NCBI GenBank assembly: GCA_964590225.1
Contig: CAZPWS010000001.1
Span: forward strand, 1 to 64,000
DNA from: JAEUSG01 sp964590225
GTDB lineage: Bacteria; Fibrobacterota; OXYB2-FULL-49-7; JAEUSG01
Direction of reading: 5' to 3'
Length of the DNA stretch: 64,000 nt
The notes beneath the pieces are model-generated. The model did no database searches. It saw only the letters and a list, made by a program, of their open reading frames with translations, and was not told where the DNA came from. A program made the translations under genes and the position numbers. Shown piece after piece: positions 16,852 through 26,002 of the stretch. The first letter of the stretch is position 1, and the number at the start of each line of letters is the position of its first letter.

Positions 16852-18855
16852 TCACTTGAATACATTTCCCTTCACAAAATCGCCCCATACATTTTCAAAC
16901 CAGTAATCTTCCTCAGGCAACGGCCGTCTGTCGGTAAAGCGACATTCATAGCGGCCATTTTCTTTTTTATAAACTGTTTCAAGCATTTTGCTGCGAAGCT
17001 CAACATTTTCCGCCTTATAACGCCATTCATCAAGTACGCCTGGAAGAACTGTCAACATTGATCCTTCCGGAGCATTGCTATCCATTACCATATACGAACC
17101 GCGGCTTCCTCCACCATTGCAGAGATAAAAAAGCACCGCTTCGATATAAGCTGCATGCGCAATCGCAAGCTGACGATTTTTTAGAGCTTCTGGTATCTCA
17201 TCGATATTTTTTATGCAAGTTTCGCTAAATCTATTGATTTGCTTATACGCTTCCGAAAGCGCCTTCTCTACTGCACCAAGCTCACGAATATGAGCCGCAC
17301 ACTCGGACATCCTGCTCTGGAACTCATCACGATATTTTTTTACTGTACTTGTTTTCCCAACACTTTTCTTTAGACTATCAACCCAAGAAAGAACTTCTGT
17401 AACCTTGCCAGCGGCTGCTTTGTCGAACTGCTTTGCAGTTAAACTTTTTTTCCCGTACGCCTTAACGATTCGCTGAGCGGCACGCAACGCACCAACCTGA
17501 CCGGAATTAAGAGCGGAACCACCAGGTCTGTAAACGCCGTGGGAACCGTTAACTTCACCAACAGGAAAGAGATGGCTGATGTTGGACTCCCACCAGACAT
17601 CACCGAGAAGGCCGCCGTTATTATGCTGTGCACATACAGCAACCTCCAATGGCTCTTTTGTAATATCAATACCATGTTTTTTATAAAGTTCAATTGCCAT
17701 AGGATTCATCTTTTTTAGCCGTTCTATTGGAGTTCCGAACAGCGCATTTGATTTTTCAAGATAACTATATGCCTCTTTGTCCAGATCCTCAAAACGGAAG
17801 GAGCCTATGCTTGAGTTGCCAACAGGATTTTTTCTAAAATCCATAAAAACTTTTCGCCCACGAACTACCGTTTCGATATAGACAAGAATGTCAATAAGCG
17901 ATGAGCCATAGTCTGGAATTTTACGAGAGTCGAATGGCCATTGATACCCCTTTAAAAACACAGAGGAATTTAGTTTTCCCATAGTCCTATAATATGGATT
18001 CAGAAATTCCTGTTCATCCTTTCCATTCGTATCTGTACTTATATAACGGGGAATAACCTGCTGATATGTGCCGGAAACATTCCATCTGAATTTGGTAGAA
18101 GCGAGACCATACTGCGATTCTGTCAAGTTTGTTGCCTTAGCTCCGGCTTCAAGAGCTATTCCAATAGCGCCAGTGTGAACTTTTGGATAAACAGATGTCT
18201 TATACAATCCGCCAGGGCCTCCAACACCAAACACAACATTCTCAGCCTGAAAAAGAACAATACCAGCAGAAGGACTCTTTATTTTTTTCTTGTCAATAGC
18301 AACAATTCCACATGCCCGTCCCTTATCGGTAATTATTGACACAACCTCGTACTCATCAAATATGGCAATCTTTTTGTTTTGCACCTGTTTTAAAAGGCAC
18401 TGAAACATTTGATTGCTTGTCCACGGGCCTGCCGAAGTAGCACGCTGACGCGGATCGTGGTCGGTTTTATAGCCTACAAACCCACCATGTTGATTATGAG
18501 GGAAAGGAACACCAATATCAACCAAGCGATAAAAGCCCTGAGCAGAGCAGAGCGACTCAATAAGAGCCAAGTCTCCGTGCATGCAACCGCCATCATAAAG
18601 TGATTTCGCCATTTCATAAGGGCAATCTCCCTCTTTTCCAAAAACAGAGAGCTTATAGTAAGTTTGCTTGTCGGAGCCGGTGTTATTTGAAGTGCCACCA
18701 CCAACCTTCTCCGTTATTATGGCTAAGTCTTTTTGCCCCATATTGTAAATATGGTCCGCGCAAGAAAGCGAAGCTGCTCCAGATCCCACTACAATTGTAT
18801 TCATTGAAAAGACAGGAATAGACTTATTACCAATTTTTACAGTTCGTTTTTCCAT
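16852..18855 (-). CDS. FAD-dependent oxidoreductase, fumarate-reductase/SdhA-like
   Basis: The product has 667 residues. The FAD-binding Rossmann motif NTIVVGSGAASLSCADHI (about 19-36, GxGxxS variant) is followed by an EKVGGGTSNNTGSDKQTYYK segment. A central GVGGPGGLYK with HTGAIGIALEAGAKATNLTE resembles the flavin-binding region of the fumarate reductase/succinate dehydrogenase flavoprotein superfamily. Near the C-terminus, GEVNGSHGVYRPGGSALNSG closes the FAD site. Substrate is unknown. It is the last gene of a three-gene redox operon, 3 bases after the SDR gene, and a GGAGG lies upstream of its ATG. No Tat or Sec signal is seen, so it is probably cytoplasmic. Confidence 0.82.
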   Translation of the reverse strand: MEKRTVKIGNKSIPVFSMNTIVVGSGAASLSCADHIYNMGQKDLAIITEKVGGGTSNNTGSDKQTYYKLSVFGKEGDCPYEMAKSLYDGGCMHGDLALIESLCSAQGFYRLVDIGVPFPHNQHGGFVGYKTDHDPRQRATSAGPWTSNQMFQCLLKQVQNKKIAIFDEYEVVSIITDKGRACGIVAIDKKKIKSPSAGIVLFQAENVVFGVGGPGGLYKTSVYPKVHTGAIGIALEAGAKATNLTESQYGLASTKFRWNVSGTYQQVIPRYISTDTNGKDEQEFLNPYYRTMGKLNSSVFLKGYQWPFDSRKIPDYGSSLIDILVYIETVVRGRKVFMDFRKNPVGNSSIGSFRFEDLDKEAYSYLEKSNALFGTPIERLKKMNPMAIELYKKHGIDITKEPLEVAVCAQHNNGGLLGDVWWESNISHLFPVGEVNGSHGVYRPGGSALNSGQVGALRAAQRIVKAYGKKSLTAKQFDKAAAGKVTEVLSWVDSLKKSVGKTSTVKKYRDEFQSRMSECAAHIRELGAVEKALSEAYKQINRFSETCIKNIDEIPEALKNRQLAIAHAAYIEAVLFYLCNGGGSRGSYMVMDSNAPEGSMLTVLPGVLDEWRYKAENVELRSKMLETVYKKENGRYECRFTDRRPLPEEDYWFENVWGDFVKGNVFK

Positions 18856-18858
18856 ATT

Positions 18859-19629
18859 TTAGAGCCTCCTTAAATGAAAACCGCCATCAACATTTATTAC
18901 TTCGCCGGTAGAGTAGCCAAGATATCCGCACGCCACAGCAGCAACTGCACGAGCTATATCCTCTGGCACTCCCCATCTTTTCAGTGGCAGAAGTCCATCA
19001 GCAATCAGCTTATCATATTTGTCCTTAACCCCTGTTGTCATATCGGTCATAATTATTCCTGGTCTGACCTCATACACACCTATGCCAAATTCAGCAAGCC
19101 GGTCGGCATAAAGTTTGGTCATCATGCTAACACCGGCCTTAGAAATGCAATACTCTCCCCTTCCAACAGAAGAAGTGTATGAAGAAATTGAGGCAATATT
19201 TACGATTCTTCCCTCATAATGGTTCTCTTTTTTGCTCAGTTCAACCATCCAATTTGCGAGAAGCTGAGTTAAAAAATAGGGTCCTTTAAGATTAATATTA
19301 AACAATCTGTCAAAACTTTCCTCTGTTGCTTCAAGAATGTCTGCCCGAACCTTAGGAGCAACTCCGGCATTATTAACAAGCAAATCAAGACGCCCGAACC
19401 CACTCTTAGTATCTTCAAGAATAACAGACCTGCCATCAGCTGTACTAATATCGGAACGGACATACAAAACTTTTGCTCCATTGTTTTTGCACCGTTCCAG
19501 CCCCTCTTTTGCTTCTTCTTCTGGCAGAATATCCGCTATTGCGATGTCAAACCCATTTTTTGAAAGTTCTATCGCTATACCTCGCCCAATACCGCGAGCT
19601 GCACCAGTAATTAACGCGCATTTTTTCAT
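18859..19629 (-). CDS. Short-chain dehydrogenase/reductase (3-ketoacyl-ACP reductase-like)
   Basis: The product has 256 residues and a complete classical SDR pattern. It has the cofactor loop ALITGAARGIGRGIAIELS (about 5-23), an acidic ADILPEEE end of strand 2 that favours NAD, LLVNNAGVAPK, the catalytic Ser in NIASISSYTSSVGRGE and the YCISKAG Tyr-Lys pair. It ends in GYSTGEVINVDGGFH, as in FabG-like enzymes. The gene overlaps the upstream flavin oxidoreductase by one base. In context it probably oxidises or reduces a hydroxyl/keto group on the same substrate that the two flavoproteins act on. Confidence 0.88.
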   Translation of the reverse strand: MKKCALITGAARGIGRGIAIELSKNGFDIAIADILPEEEAKEGLERCKNNGAKVLYVRSDISTADGRSVILEDTKSGFGRLDLLVNNAGVAPKVRADILEATEESFDRLFNINLKGPYFLTQLLANWMVELSKKENHYEGRIVNIASISSYTSSVGRGEYCISKAGVSMMTKLYADRLAEFGIGVYEVRPGIIMTDMTTGVKDKYDKLIADGLLPLKRWGVPEDIARAVAAVACGYLGYSTGEVINVDGGFHLRRL

Positions 19630-22274
19630 TATTTTATTGCTCCCATTTTATTGAATTTTTCTGAAATTGATTTGGCTGCTTTCATACCTTCTGCAACCGC
19701 CCGAACTGCAGTTGTTCCACCATTAACCATATCACCACCAGCATAAATATTGTTGATATTAGTCATAAATTTGTCGTCAACCGAAATAAAGCCATTTTTA
19801 GTTACCGCAAGTCCAGGTACAAAGGTATCTAAACCAGACACTGGCTTTTGTCCTATGGCTTCCACCACAAGATCAATGGGCAATTCCGAAACGCTTTCAG
19901 GCACAGTTATAGGCTTTCTCCTACCGCTTGCGTCTGGTTCGCCAAGAATGGTTCTGGCAATTTTTATAGCCGATAAAACGCCTGCTTTTGCAACATATTC
20001 AAGTGGCTGTGTGAGTGTAAGAAAATGGACACCCTCATTAAGCGCCTTGTCCCGTTCTGCCGCCCATGCCGGCATCTCCGCAAAACTTCTTCGGTAAATG
20101 AGGAAAACATCCTGAGCGCCGCTCTTTTTAGCAACAACCGCAGCATCCATAGCTGTGTTTCCGCCACCGAGAACTGCAACCCTTGCCGGCACACTTAAGT
20201 TTGTGCCTGACTTAATTCTTCGTAAAAATGAGTTAGCCTCCTCGACTCCCTGTTTGGGAACAACAACATTTGGAAGTTTTTCGGAGGCACCAAGCCCAAG
20301 GCTAAGGAAAATTGCCGAATAACCCTTATTCCATAAGAAGGACACACCACCAGGAATATTTATAATATCAGTATCAAAGATAGGCAAAAGCCGTTTCATA
20401 GATATTGCTTTTTTTAGTATATCTCCAACCTCAGAAAGAACATCTTGTAAAGCAAGCCTGTATGAAGGAATAACATCGTCCGGTGTTCCGCCAAAACCGC
20501 TTCTTTTATCGAACAAATCCACACTAAACCCTTTTTCGATGAGAGCTATTGCACAAGAAAGACCGGCGGGGCCCGCTCCTATAACAGCTATTCTTTTACC
20601 ATTATCCTTTTCCGGAACGGCCGCTTCAACGAAGCCAAGCTCTCTTGCTTTTTTGGATACAAACTTTTGGATTTCCCTGACTGGAATTGCCGCCCCCTTA
20701 AGAATCGTCTCCATACAAGCGGCCTCACATTGCACTTCTGACGGGCAGACAAAAGCACACAATTCAGGCAAAACATTGCACTCTTTCAATATGTTGTATG
20801 CCGCTTTAATGTCTCCCTTCTCGAACGCCTTGATAAATCCGGGGACATCCACTCCAGCAGGACATCCCGCCTGACAGTTGCCATATTCACAATCGCGACA
20901 CCGCTCAGCCTCTTTCTTGAGGGCATCTTCCGACCGCTTTCTTGCCGCACGGTATAAAGGGCCATATATTTCCGAATCGCGAATCACACAGCCTGTTTTT
21001 TCTCCATCTCTCATAAGCTGTGTACAGGCTGAACAGGCAACACATGATTTTTGGGGATCCATCGCCCCTTTTTCGATAATGTCACTGACAGATGAAGGAT
21101 AAGCAAATGCCCCCCTCCCCTGCCCAACAAGTGTTGCCCATCCCTCTTTAACCGTGCCAGAAGCAACAAACGGGAAAAGATGGCGTAACCATGTATAGCC
21201 GGAGCCTATTACAGCAAGTTTAGGAAAGGACTTTTGAATATTTGACGCGATGGACAAAATATTGGCAACGCCCTCCAGTGGGTGCATTTCCGGTGGATTC
21301 ATCCCCACAATGGGATGATCATACGGTCTGCCCCAGTGTGGATTAAAATAGGGGTTGGCGATGCTTACATTAAGAAGCGGATAGTCAATTTCCTGAAGTA
21401 GCTTAATAAGCTGCAATGGCTCGGAAAGGTCCGCTTTTCTTTCATCCTCTTTTGAAACACCCCATCCATAAGGATGGCGGATGGCATCAAAAACATTAAG
21501 CCTGCTTGTAACGATTAAATCGGGCAATGCTCTCTTTATTTTTGCAGCAGTTTCACGAATAAAGCGGGTTCTGTTTTCAAAGGTGCCGCCATAACGGCTA
21601 TTTTCGCGAGTGAACGAAGCAAGAAGTTCTGAAAGTAAATAGCGGTGACACGACTTGATATCTACGCCATCAAAACCAGCTTCATTTGCAAGTTTGGCAG
21701 CAGCAACAAAGGTCTCCTGCAATTCGTCAAGCTCATCATCTGTTATGAGAGGATAATCTTTCCCAAGCTTATGGATTGGATCGAGCACTTCACTTCTGTG
21801 TGCAATTATTGGAGAAGGCTTCCCATTTATCTTGCTATATCTCCCTGAATGGGTAATTTGAAGAATAAGCAGCGGTTTATGATCACTGCCAAAAATGTTC
21901 TGTGCCTTCCCCCTTGTTGCCTTTACAAGCTCTTTAAAAACTCCAACGGTTTCGCCATGCAGCCAGAACTGTCCGCTGTTTGTTCTGCATTTATTCATAA
22001 CGGCAGTTGCCTCGAACCAGATAAGCCCGCTACCCCCTTCCGCGTATCGACAATAGCGCCTAAAACTCAATGGACCAGGCGCACCATTCACATCAGAATC
22101 AAATCCCTCCATTGGATGAACTACAAACCTGTTAGGCAAAGAGTGCTTACCTATCTTTACCCGCTCAGATAAAACAGACAGGTCATCTGAAATAGGAAGA
22201 GAGAGAGAAAGCGCCGATAAATTCTTTTTTAGATCGCTTAATGTACGAAGATGAAACCTCTCGTGCTTAGCCAT
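19629..22274 (-). CDS. NADH:flavin oxidoreductase (OYE-type) fused to GltD-like NAD(P)H oxidoreductase
   Basis: The product has 881 residues. Residues about 35-400 form an Old-Yellow-Enzyme FMN barrel (LILQITHSGRYSK, FDGVDIKSCHRYLLSELLAS, FTRENSRYGGTFENRTRFIR). A 2,4-dienoyl-CoA-reductase-type cluster follows, with Cys 411, 414, 417 and 429. Then comes a dihydropyrimidine-dehydrogenase/GltD-type 4Fe-4S domain with Cys at 459, 462, 467, 471 and 506, 510, 516, 520. The last part has an FAD site (VIGAGPAGLSCAIALIEKG, about 564-582) and an NADPH site (AVLGGGNTAMDAAVVAKKSG). The usual enoate-reductase family (FadH, BaiCD) ends with only one Rossmann module and lacks the middle ferredoxin-like block, so this is an elaborated fusion. 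It heads the redox operon. Substrate unknown. Confidence 0.83.
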   Translation of the reverse strand: MAKHERFHLRTLSDLKKNLSALSLSLPISDDLSVLSERVKIGKHSLPNRFVVHPMEGFDSDVNGAPGPLSFRRYCRYAEGGSGLIWFEATAVMNKCRTNSGQFWLHGETVGVFKELVKATRGKAQNIFGSDHKPLLILQITHSGRYSKINGKPSPIIAHRSEVLDPIHKLGKDYPLITDDELDELQETFVAAAKLANEAGFDGVDIKSCHRYLLSELLASFTRENSRYGGTFENRTRFIRETAAKIKRALPDLIVTSRLNVFDAIRHPYGWGVSKEDERKADLSEPLQLIKLLQEIDYPLLNVSIANPYFNPHWGRPYDHPIVGMNPPEMHPLEGVANILSIASNIQKSFPKLAVIGSGYTWLRHLFPFVASGTVKEGWATLVGQGRGAFAYPSSVSDIIEKGAMDPQKSCVACSACTQLMRDGEKTGCVIRDSEIYGPLYRAARKRSEDALKKEAERCRDCEYGNCQAGCPAGVDVPGFIKAFEKGDIKAAYNILKECNVLPELCAFVCPSEVQCEAACMETILKGAAIPVREIQKFVSKKARELGFVEAAVPEKDNGKRIAVIGAGPAGLSCAIALIEKGFSVDLFDKRSGFGGTPDDVIPSYRLALQDVLSEVGDILKKAISMKRLLPIFDTDIINIPGGVSFLWNKGYSAIFLSLGLGASEKLPNVVVPKQGVEEANSFLRRIKSGTNLSVPARVAVLGGGNTAMDAAVVAKKSGAQDVFLIYRRSFAEMPAWAAERDKALNEGVHFLTLTQPLEYVAKAGVLSAIKIARTILGEPDASGRRKPITVPESVSELPIDLVVEAIGQKPVSGLDTFVPGLAVTKNGFISVDDKFMTNINNIYAGGDMVNGGTTAVRAVAEGMKAAKSISEKFNKMGAIK

Positions 22275-22327
22275 ATTGCTGGTAACTCCTATAAAAATTT
22301 AGTTATAAAATCATTTATTCGTTTTAT

Positions 22328-23098
22328 TCAGTCCAGTTTTACAATCGTTGCTGGGTTGTACTCAATTAATTCGCAAGTGATACTGCCAAGATACGGGACC
22401 TTGAATTTAACAAGCACAGGTATCCGCCGTTCGTCGTCCGTGAGCCAAATCCTCATCTTCCCGTTTTTGATGAAAATGCCGGTTGAAGTTACAAGCGGTT
22501 CAATTATTATGCAGTCAAATTTGCCAAGATCGGTCTTTATAACCCCTTTTTCTTTAACCCTAACCCTCAGTGGATACTTCTTAAAATCGTCAACACACAT
22601 TATATCAATAGAATCCATAATAGCGGTTGTCCTGAAAAAGAAAAAAGCTGATAGTATATCATGAATGAGAGGTTCAGTTGTGAATGTTGAGTCTCTAAAA
22701 ACCGTATGATCAACGGAGCGAGCTATACCAATGTCGGGGGTAAAGTCTGTAGTTCTGAAACGAATATATCTGCCCTCATGTATATTTTTTATAATCCTAT
22801 GAGAAAAAAGTCCCTCAGCATCAATTAGGCTTGTGTTAGTATCACGCACCGGATAAACAAGTGAAAGACCTTTATTGGAAGTAGCTACCGCTCTGACAGT
22901 ATGACATAAGCGCCCTCTATATCGTACCGTATCAAGAACCTCCATCCGCCCATAACCACCATGCAAAATCCCATATTTTACATTAAAGACAAGTTTTTCT
23001 CCCGGACCAAACGCGTTATTAGTATTAACGGGACCATATTGTTGAGTATGCCCTGCTAAAAAAATAAATAACAGATAACCACAAAAAAGATGCCTCAT
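22328..23098 (-). CDS. DUF3108 family exported protein
   Basis: The product has 256 residues. It starts with a likely signal peptide (MRHLFCGYLLFIFLAGHT). The mature part has GEKLVFNVKYGILHGGYGRM near 33-52, the pattern of the DUF3108 beta-rich periplasmic family, and a conserved-looking C-terminal MRIWLTDDERRIPVLVKFKV. Proteins of this family are often annotated as outer-membrane-associated or lipoprotein-like, with no proven role. The start overlaps the upstream phosphatase stop by 4 bases, so it is the last gene of the purD operon. Regulation is not visible. Confidence 0.8.
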   Translation of the reverse strand: MRHLFCGYLLFIFLAGHTQQYGPVNTNNAFGPGEKLVFNVKYGILHGGYGRMEVLDTVRYRGRLCHTVRAVATSNKGLSLVYPVRDTNTSLIDAEGLFSHRIIKNIHEGRYIRFRTTDFTPDIGIARSVDHTVFRDSTFTTEPLIHDILSAFFFFRTTAIMDSIDIMCVDDFKKYPLRVRVKEKGVIKTDLGKFDCIIIEPLVTSTGIFIKNGKMRIWLTDDERRIPVLVKFKVPYLGSITCELIEYNPATIVKLD

Positions 23099-23550
23099 AG
23101 CTTATTAGCTATCTTATCAATAAGTAGCGATATTTCATCTCTTGTTGCTCTATAGGTATCGATATCGCCGCCATAAGGGTCAGCAACATTTGAAAATTTA
23201 CCGTTCTTATCAGCGTACTGGCTTAGCAAATATGTTTTCCCTGAAGCCTCAGGAAAATGGTTATTAATGAAAGCAAGATGGGTATCCGCCATCGCAAGTA
23301 TAAGATCCGCTTGATCTGTCATCTCCTTTGTTAACACTCTGGCCTTATGGTTAGACAAATCACAACCATCTTCTTCGACAACGGCCATAGCGTTTACGGA
23401 AGCGGGGGCGCCCTCAATAGCATTACAACCCGCAGAATGGACGAACAGTTTCCCCCTCTGTTTTAGAGGTATTTTCTTTGCCAGTAAAACTTCTGCCATC
23501 GGGCTACGACAAGTATTTCCCGTACAAACAAAAAGAATTTCAAACGACAT
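23095..23550 (-). CDS. Low-molecular-weight protein-tyrosine phosphatase-like
   Basis: The product has 151 residues. The catalytic P-loop is LFVCTGNTCRSPMAE (Cys9-x5-Arg15), at the N-terminus as in LMW phosphatases. The acid Asp lies in VADPYGGDID (about 119-128). The middle segment SNHKARVLTKEMTDQADLIL is also typical. The enzymes dephosphorylate tyrosine or arginine residues on proteins (YwlE-type enzymes act on phospho-arginine). In many bacteria this gene follows the Sua5/TsaC gene, as it does here with an 11-base overlap. That pairing favours a YwlE-like annotation, without proof of substrate. Confidence 0.85.
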   Translation of the reverse strand: MSFEILFVCTGNTCRSPMAEVLLAKKIPLKQRGKLFVHSAGCNAIEGAPASVNAMAVVEEDGCDLSNHKARVLTKEMTDQADLILAMADTHLAFINNHFPEASGKTYLLSQYADKNGKFSNVADPYGGDIDTYRATRDEISLLIDKIANKL

Positions 23551-24157
23551 AAATCTCTTTCCCCTGTATTACTCCTTCACGAATAATACTTACCTCATTG
23601 TCATAAACAGCTATTATGGTTGATGGTTTGCCCGCGTGTATCAACCCCCTTCCAAAAACCATGTCAACATTGTTTTCAAACACCTCAAGCAGTTTTTCGG
23701 GAGTCTTCAATACCGCCTCACCGCTAACATTTGCACTTGTAGAAATAATGGGAAAATCAATTAAAGAAAAAAGAGATACAACAAATGGATCGGGAGAGAC
23801 TCTAATCGCGAGCGAGTTATTATGGCAAAGATGGTTAAGTTTTTGCGTTTTGCTTACCGGCAATACCATGGTAAGCGGTCCCGGCCAAAAACGAGCAGCA
23901 AGCTTTTCAGCTGTTTTATCAAATTTAACACCAAGAGAACAGGCCATATCAATATCTTTTACCAGCAAAATAAACGAGTCTTTAGATTTCCGTCTTTTGG
24001 CCAATTCTACCCTTCTTATCGCCATAAGCGAAAAAGCATTCGCTGCGAAACCATAAACCGTTTCTGTAGGATGGATAATAATCCCTTCTCCCCGTAGGAT
24101 TTTAGCCGCAATAGCAGCACCATCCGCACTACCGGCCTCTATCAACTTGCTATTCAT
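23540..24157 (-). CDS. tsaC: L-threonylcarbamoyladenylate synthase, YrdC/TsaC type
   Basis: From the ATG at 24157 the product has 205 residues (a TTG six bases upstream is possible). The YrdC fold shows GEGIIIHPTETVYGFAANAF and KRRKSKDSFILLVKDIDMAC, then FWPGPLTMVLPVS, LAIRVSPDPFVVSLFSLIDF and PIISTSANVSGEAVL. The usual KxRpxxxpl is KRRKSKDSF here, a clear deviation. These enzymes make threonylcarbamoyl-AMP for the t6A modification at tRNA position 37. The C-terminal Sua5 domain is absent. A second, longer Sua5-type copy lies at 55208-56170. The gene overlaps purE by 8 bases. Confidence 0.85.
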   Translation of the reverse strand: MNSKLIEAGSADGAAIAAKILRGEGIIIHPTETVYGFAANAFSLMAIRRVELAKRRKSKDSFILLVKDIDMACSLGVKFDKTAEKLAARFWPGPLTMVLPVSKTQKLNHLCHNNSLAIRVSPDPFVVSLFSLIDFPIISTSANVSGEAVLKTPEKLLEVFENNVDMVFGRGLIHAGKPSTIIAVYDNEVSIIREGVIQGKEIYVV

Positions 24158-24611
24158 CACCAAAAGCCGCTCGGAACTGATCTATCTTTACAGAAACATC
24201 AGGCACTGAAGCGGCAACAATTTGCGCCGCAAGATGGGCCGCATTTGCGCTGTTGTCTATGCCAACACAGGCTACTGGAATACCAGGGGGCATTTGTACA
24301 ATCGAATACAAGGCATCAAGACCATTAAGAGGACCAGCAGCAATTGGCAAACCAATAACCGGTATGGTAGTATGTGCGGCGACTACACCAGGCAACGCTG
24401 CTGCAAGACCAGCCCCTGCTATAATACATTTAAGCCCTCGTGCCTTTGCCTCTTTCGCATATTTAGCCGCTTTGTTTGGTGTACGATGAGCAGAGAAAAA
24501 ATTCAGTTCCCACGCTATTCCGTACTGATCAAAGAGCTCCGTCGCTTTTTTTACTTTGTCGGCATCGTTCTTACTTCCAAGCACTATGCCTACCAATGGT
24601 TGATTAGCCAT
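24150..24611 (-). CDS. purE: N5-carboxyaminoimidazole ribonucleotide mutase PurE
   Basis: The product has 153 residues. VGIVLGSKNDADKVKKATEL and the catalytic FFSAHRTPNKAAKYAKEAKA (His in SAHRTP) are diagnostic, as is GLDALYSIVQMPPGIPVACV near the C-terminus. The usual GAGGAAHLPG is GAGLAAALPG here, so the His of the AAH segment is replaced by Ala. The SAHRTP His, which does the chemistry in PurE, is kept. PurE acts in de novo purine synthesis. It lies 2 bases after purD. No purK is in the window, so I cannot tell whether it works as a mutase or as an AIR carboxylase. Confidence 0.92.
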   Translation of the reverse strand: MANQPLVGIVLGSKNDADKVKKATELFDQYGIAWELNFFSAHRTPNKAAKYAKEAKARGLKCIIAGAGLAAALPGVVAAHTTIPVIGLPIAAGPLNGLDALYSIVQMPPGIPVACVGIDNSANAAHLAAQIVAASVPDVSVKIDQFRAAFGDE

Positions 24612-24613
24612 AT

Positions 24614-25879
24614 TTATAATCCTTTCTTTGCAATATCCGTCCGGAATTGCATCTGTTCAAATTTTATTTCCTTTACTCCAGAATAAGCCTTATCTATTGC
24701 GTTTTTAAGTGAGTCTGCCTGAGCGACTACATTCAAAACCCTGCCACCAGCTGTAATAAGTTTGCTTCCATCAATTTTTGTTCCAGCATGAAAAACTATT
24801 ACACCCGCTTTTTCAGCTTCGGCAACGCCGCTTATTTCAAGCCCCTTTTTGTAAGATCCCGGATATCCTCCCGAAGCAAGTACAACAGTGACGGCTGAAC
24901 CGTCCTTATTTATAATATCGGTTTCAGAAACATTGCCATTTACAGAAGCGAGACAAAGTTCTAACAAATCACTCTCAAGAAGGGGCAAAATAACCTCTGT
25001 TTCAGGATCACCAAAGCGACAATTGAATTCAACAACCTTTGGCCCCATGTTGGTCAGCATAATGCCCACATATAGAACACCGGTGTATGGGCTGCCCTCC
25101 TTTGCCATTCCTCCTATTACTGGAGCAATTATCTGGTTTGAGATATCCAGCAGCAACCGGTTATCAATTTTAGTGGAAGGGGCATACGCTCCCATCCCAC
25201 CAGTGTTTGGTCCTGTATCACCATCATACGCCCGTTTATGATCCTCAGCAGAGGCAAGAAGCTTAAAGTCTTTACCATCGGTAACTGCGAACACAGAGGC
25301 CTCTAAACCCTCCATCTTTTCCTCAACAACTATCGAGGCACCAGCAGAGCCAAACTGGCCACCTTCAACCATTTCAATCGCGGCAGAAAAGGCTTCTTCA
25401 TGTGTTAAAGGCACAACAACACCCTTGCCGGCCGCAAGCCCGTCTGCCTTGATGACAGGAGGCTTTTCGAACGAATTAATGTACTCTGCCAAACCCACTC
25501 GTGTTGTAAATGTTTTGAAACTGGCTGTCGGTACATCATATTTCGCCATTATCTCCTTTGCGAACCCCTTGCTACTCTCTATCCGCGCCGCTGCCTTAGT
25601 AGGACCAAAAATTTTCAAACCCTTCGCACGAAAGGAATCCACAATGCCAAGCGAAAGCGGCACCTCCGGCCCAACAATCGTCAAATCTATCCCTTTATTC
25701 AAAGCGAAATGAAGAATATCCTTTATGTTATCTACTTCAAATGCAAGACATTCGGCAATTTTTGCGATACCAGGATTAAATGGGGTAGCATACAACTCTC
25801 GTATCTTCGGCGACTGCCTGAGTTTCCAGACTATTGCATGCTCCCTTCCACCATTACCGACCACTAATACCTTCATCAT
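24614..25879 (-). CDS. purD: Phosphoribosylamine-glycine ligase (GARS)
   Basis: I use the first of two adjacent ATG codons (25879); a GTG at 25885 also lies in frame, and AAGG precedes the ATG at a suitable distance. The 421-residue product opens with KVLVVGNGGREHAIVWKL and has DLTIVGPEVPLSLGIVD, GPNTGGMGAYAPS and VLYVGIMLTNMGPKVVEFNC then RFGDPETEVILP, all canonical for GARS ATP-grasp enzymes. It makes glycinamide ribonucleotide. It heads the purD-purE-tsaC-phosphatase-DUF3108 operon. A minus-strand TATAAT (25903-25898) is a likely -10 just upstream. Confidence 0.96.
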   Translation of the reverse strand: MMKVLVVGNGGREHAIVWKLRQSPKIRELYATPFNPGIAKIAECLAFEVDNIKDILHFALNKGIDLTIVGPEVPLSLGIVDSFRAKGLKIFGPTKAAARIESSKGFAKEIMAKYDVPTASFKTFTTRVGLAEYINSFEKPPVIKADGLAAGKGVVVPLTHEEAFSAAIEMVEGGQFGSAGASIVVEEKMEGLEASVFAVTDGKDFKLLASAEDHKRAYDGDTGPNTGGMGAYAPSTKIDNRLLLDISNQIIAPVIGGMAKEGSPYTGVLYVGIMLTNMGPKVVEFNCRFGDPETEVILPLLESDLLELCLASVNGNVSETDIINKDGSAVTVVLASGGYPGSYKKGLEISGVAEAEKAGVIVFHAGTKIDGSKLITAGGRVLNVVAQADSLKNAIDKAYSGVKEIKFEQMQFRTDIAKKGL

Positions 25880-26002
25880 TCCCACCTTCGTTCAAACATT
25901 ATAATTACTCATATACTTTCACCGAATAAAATATAGAATTAAAACAGACCCGTTCGTTATCAACTTGAATTTCTACCTATTAGTTGGTATTTTAAAAGTG
26001 TT

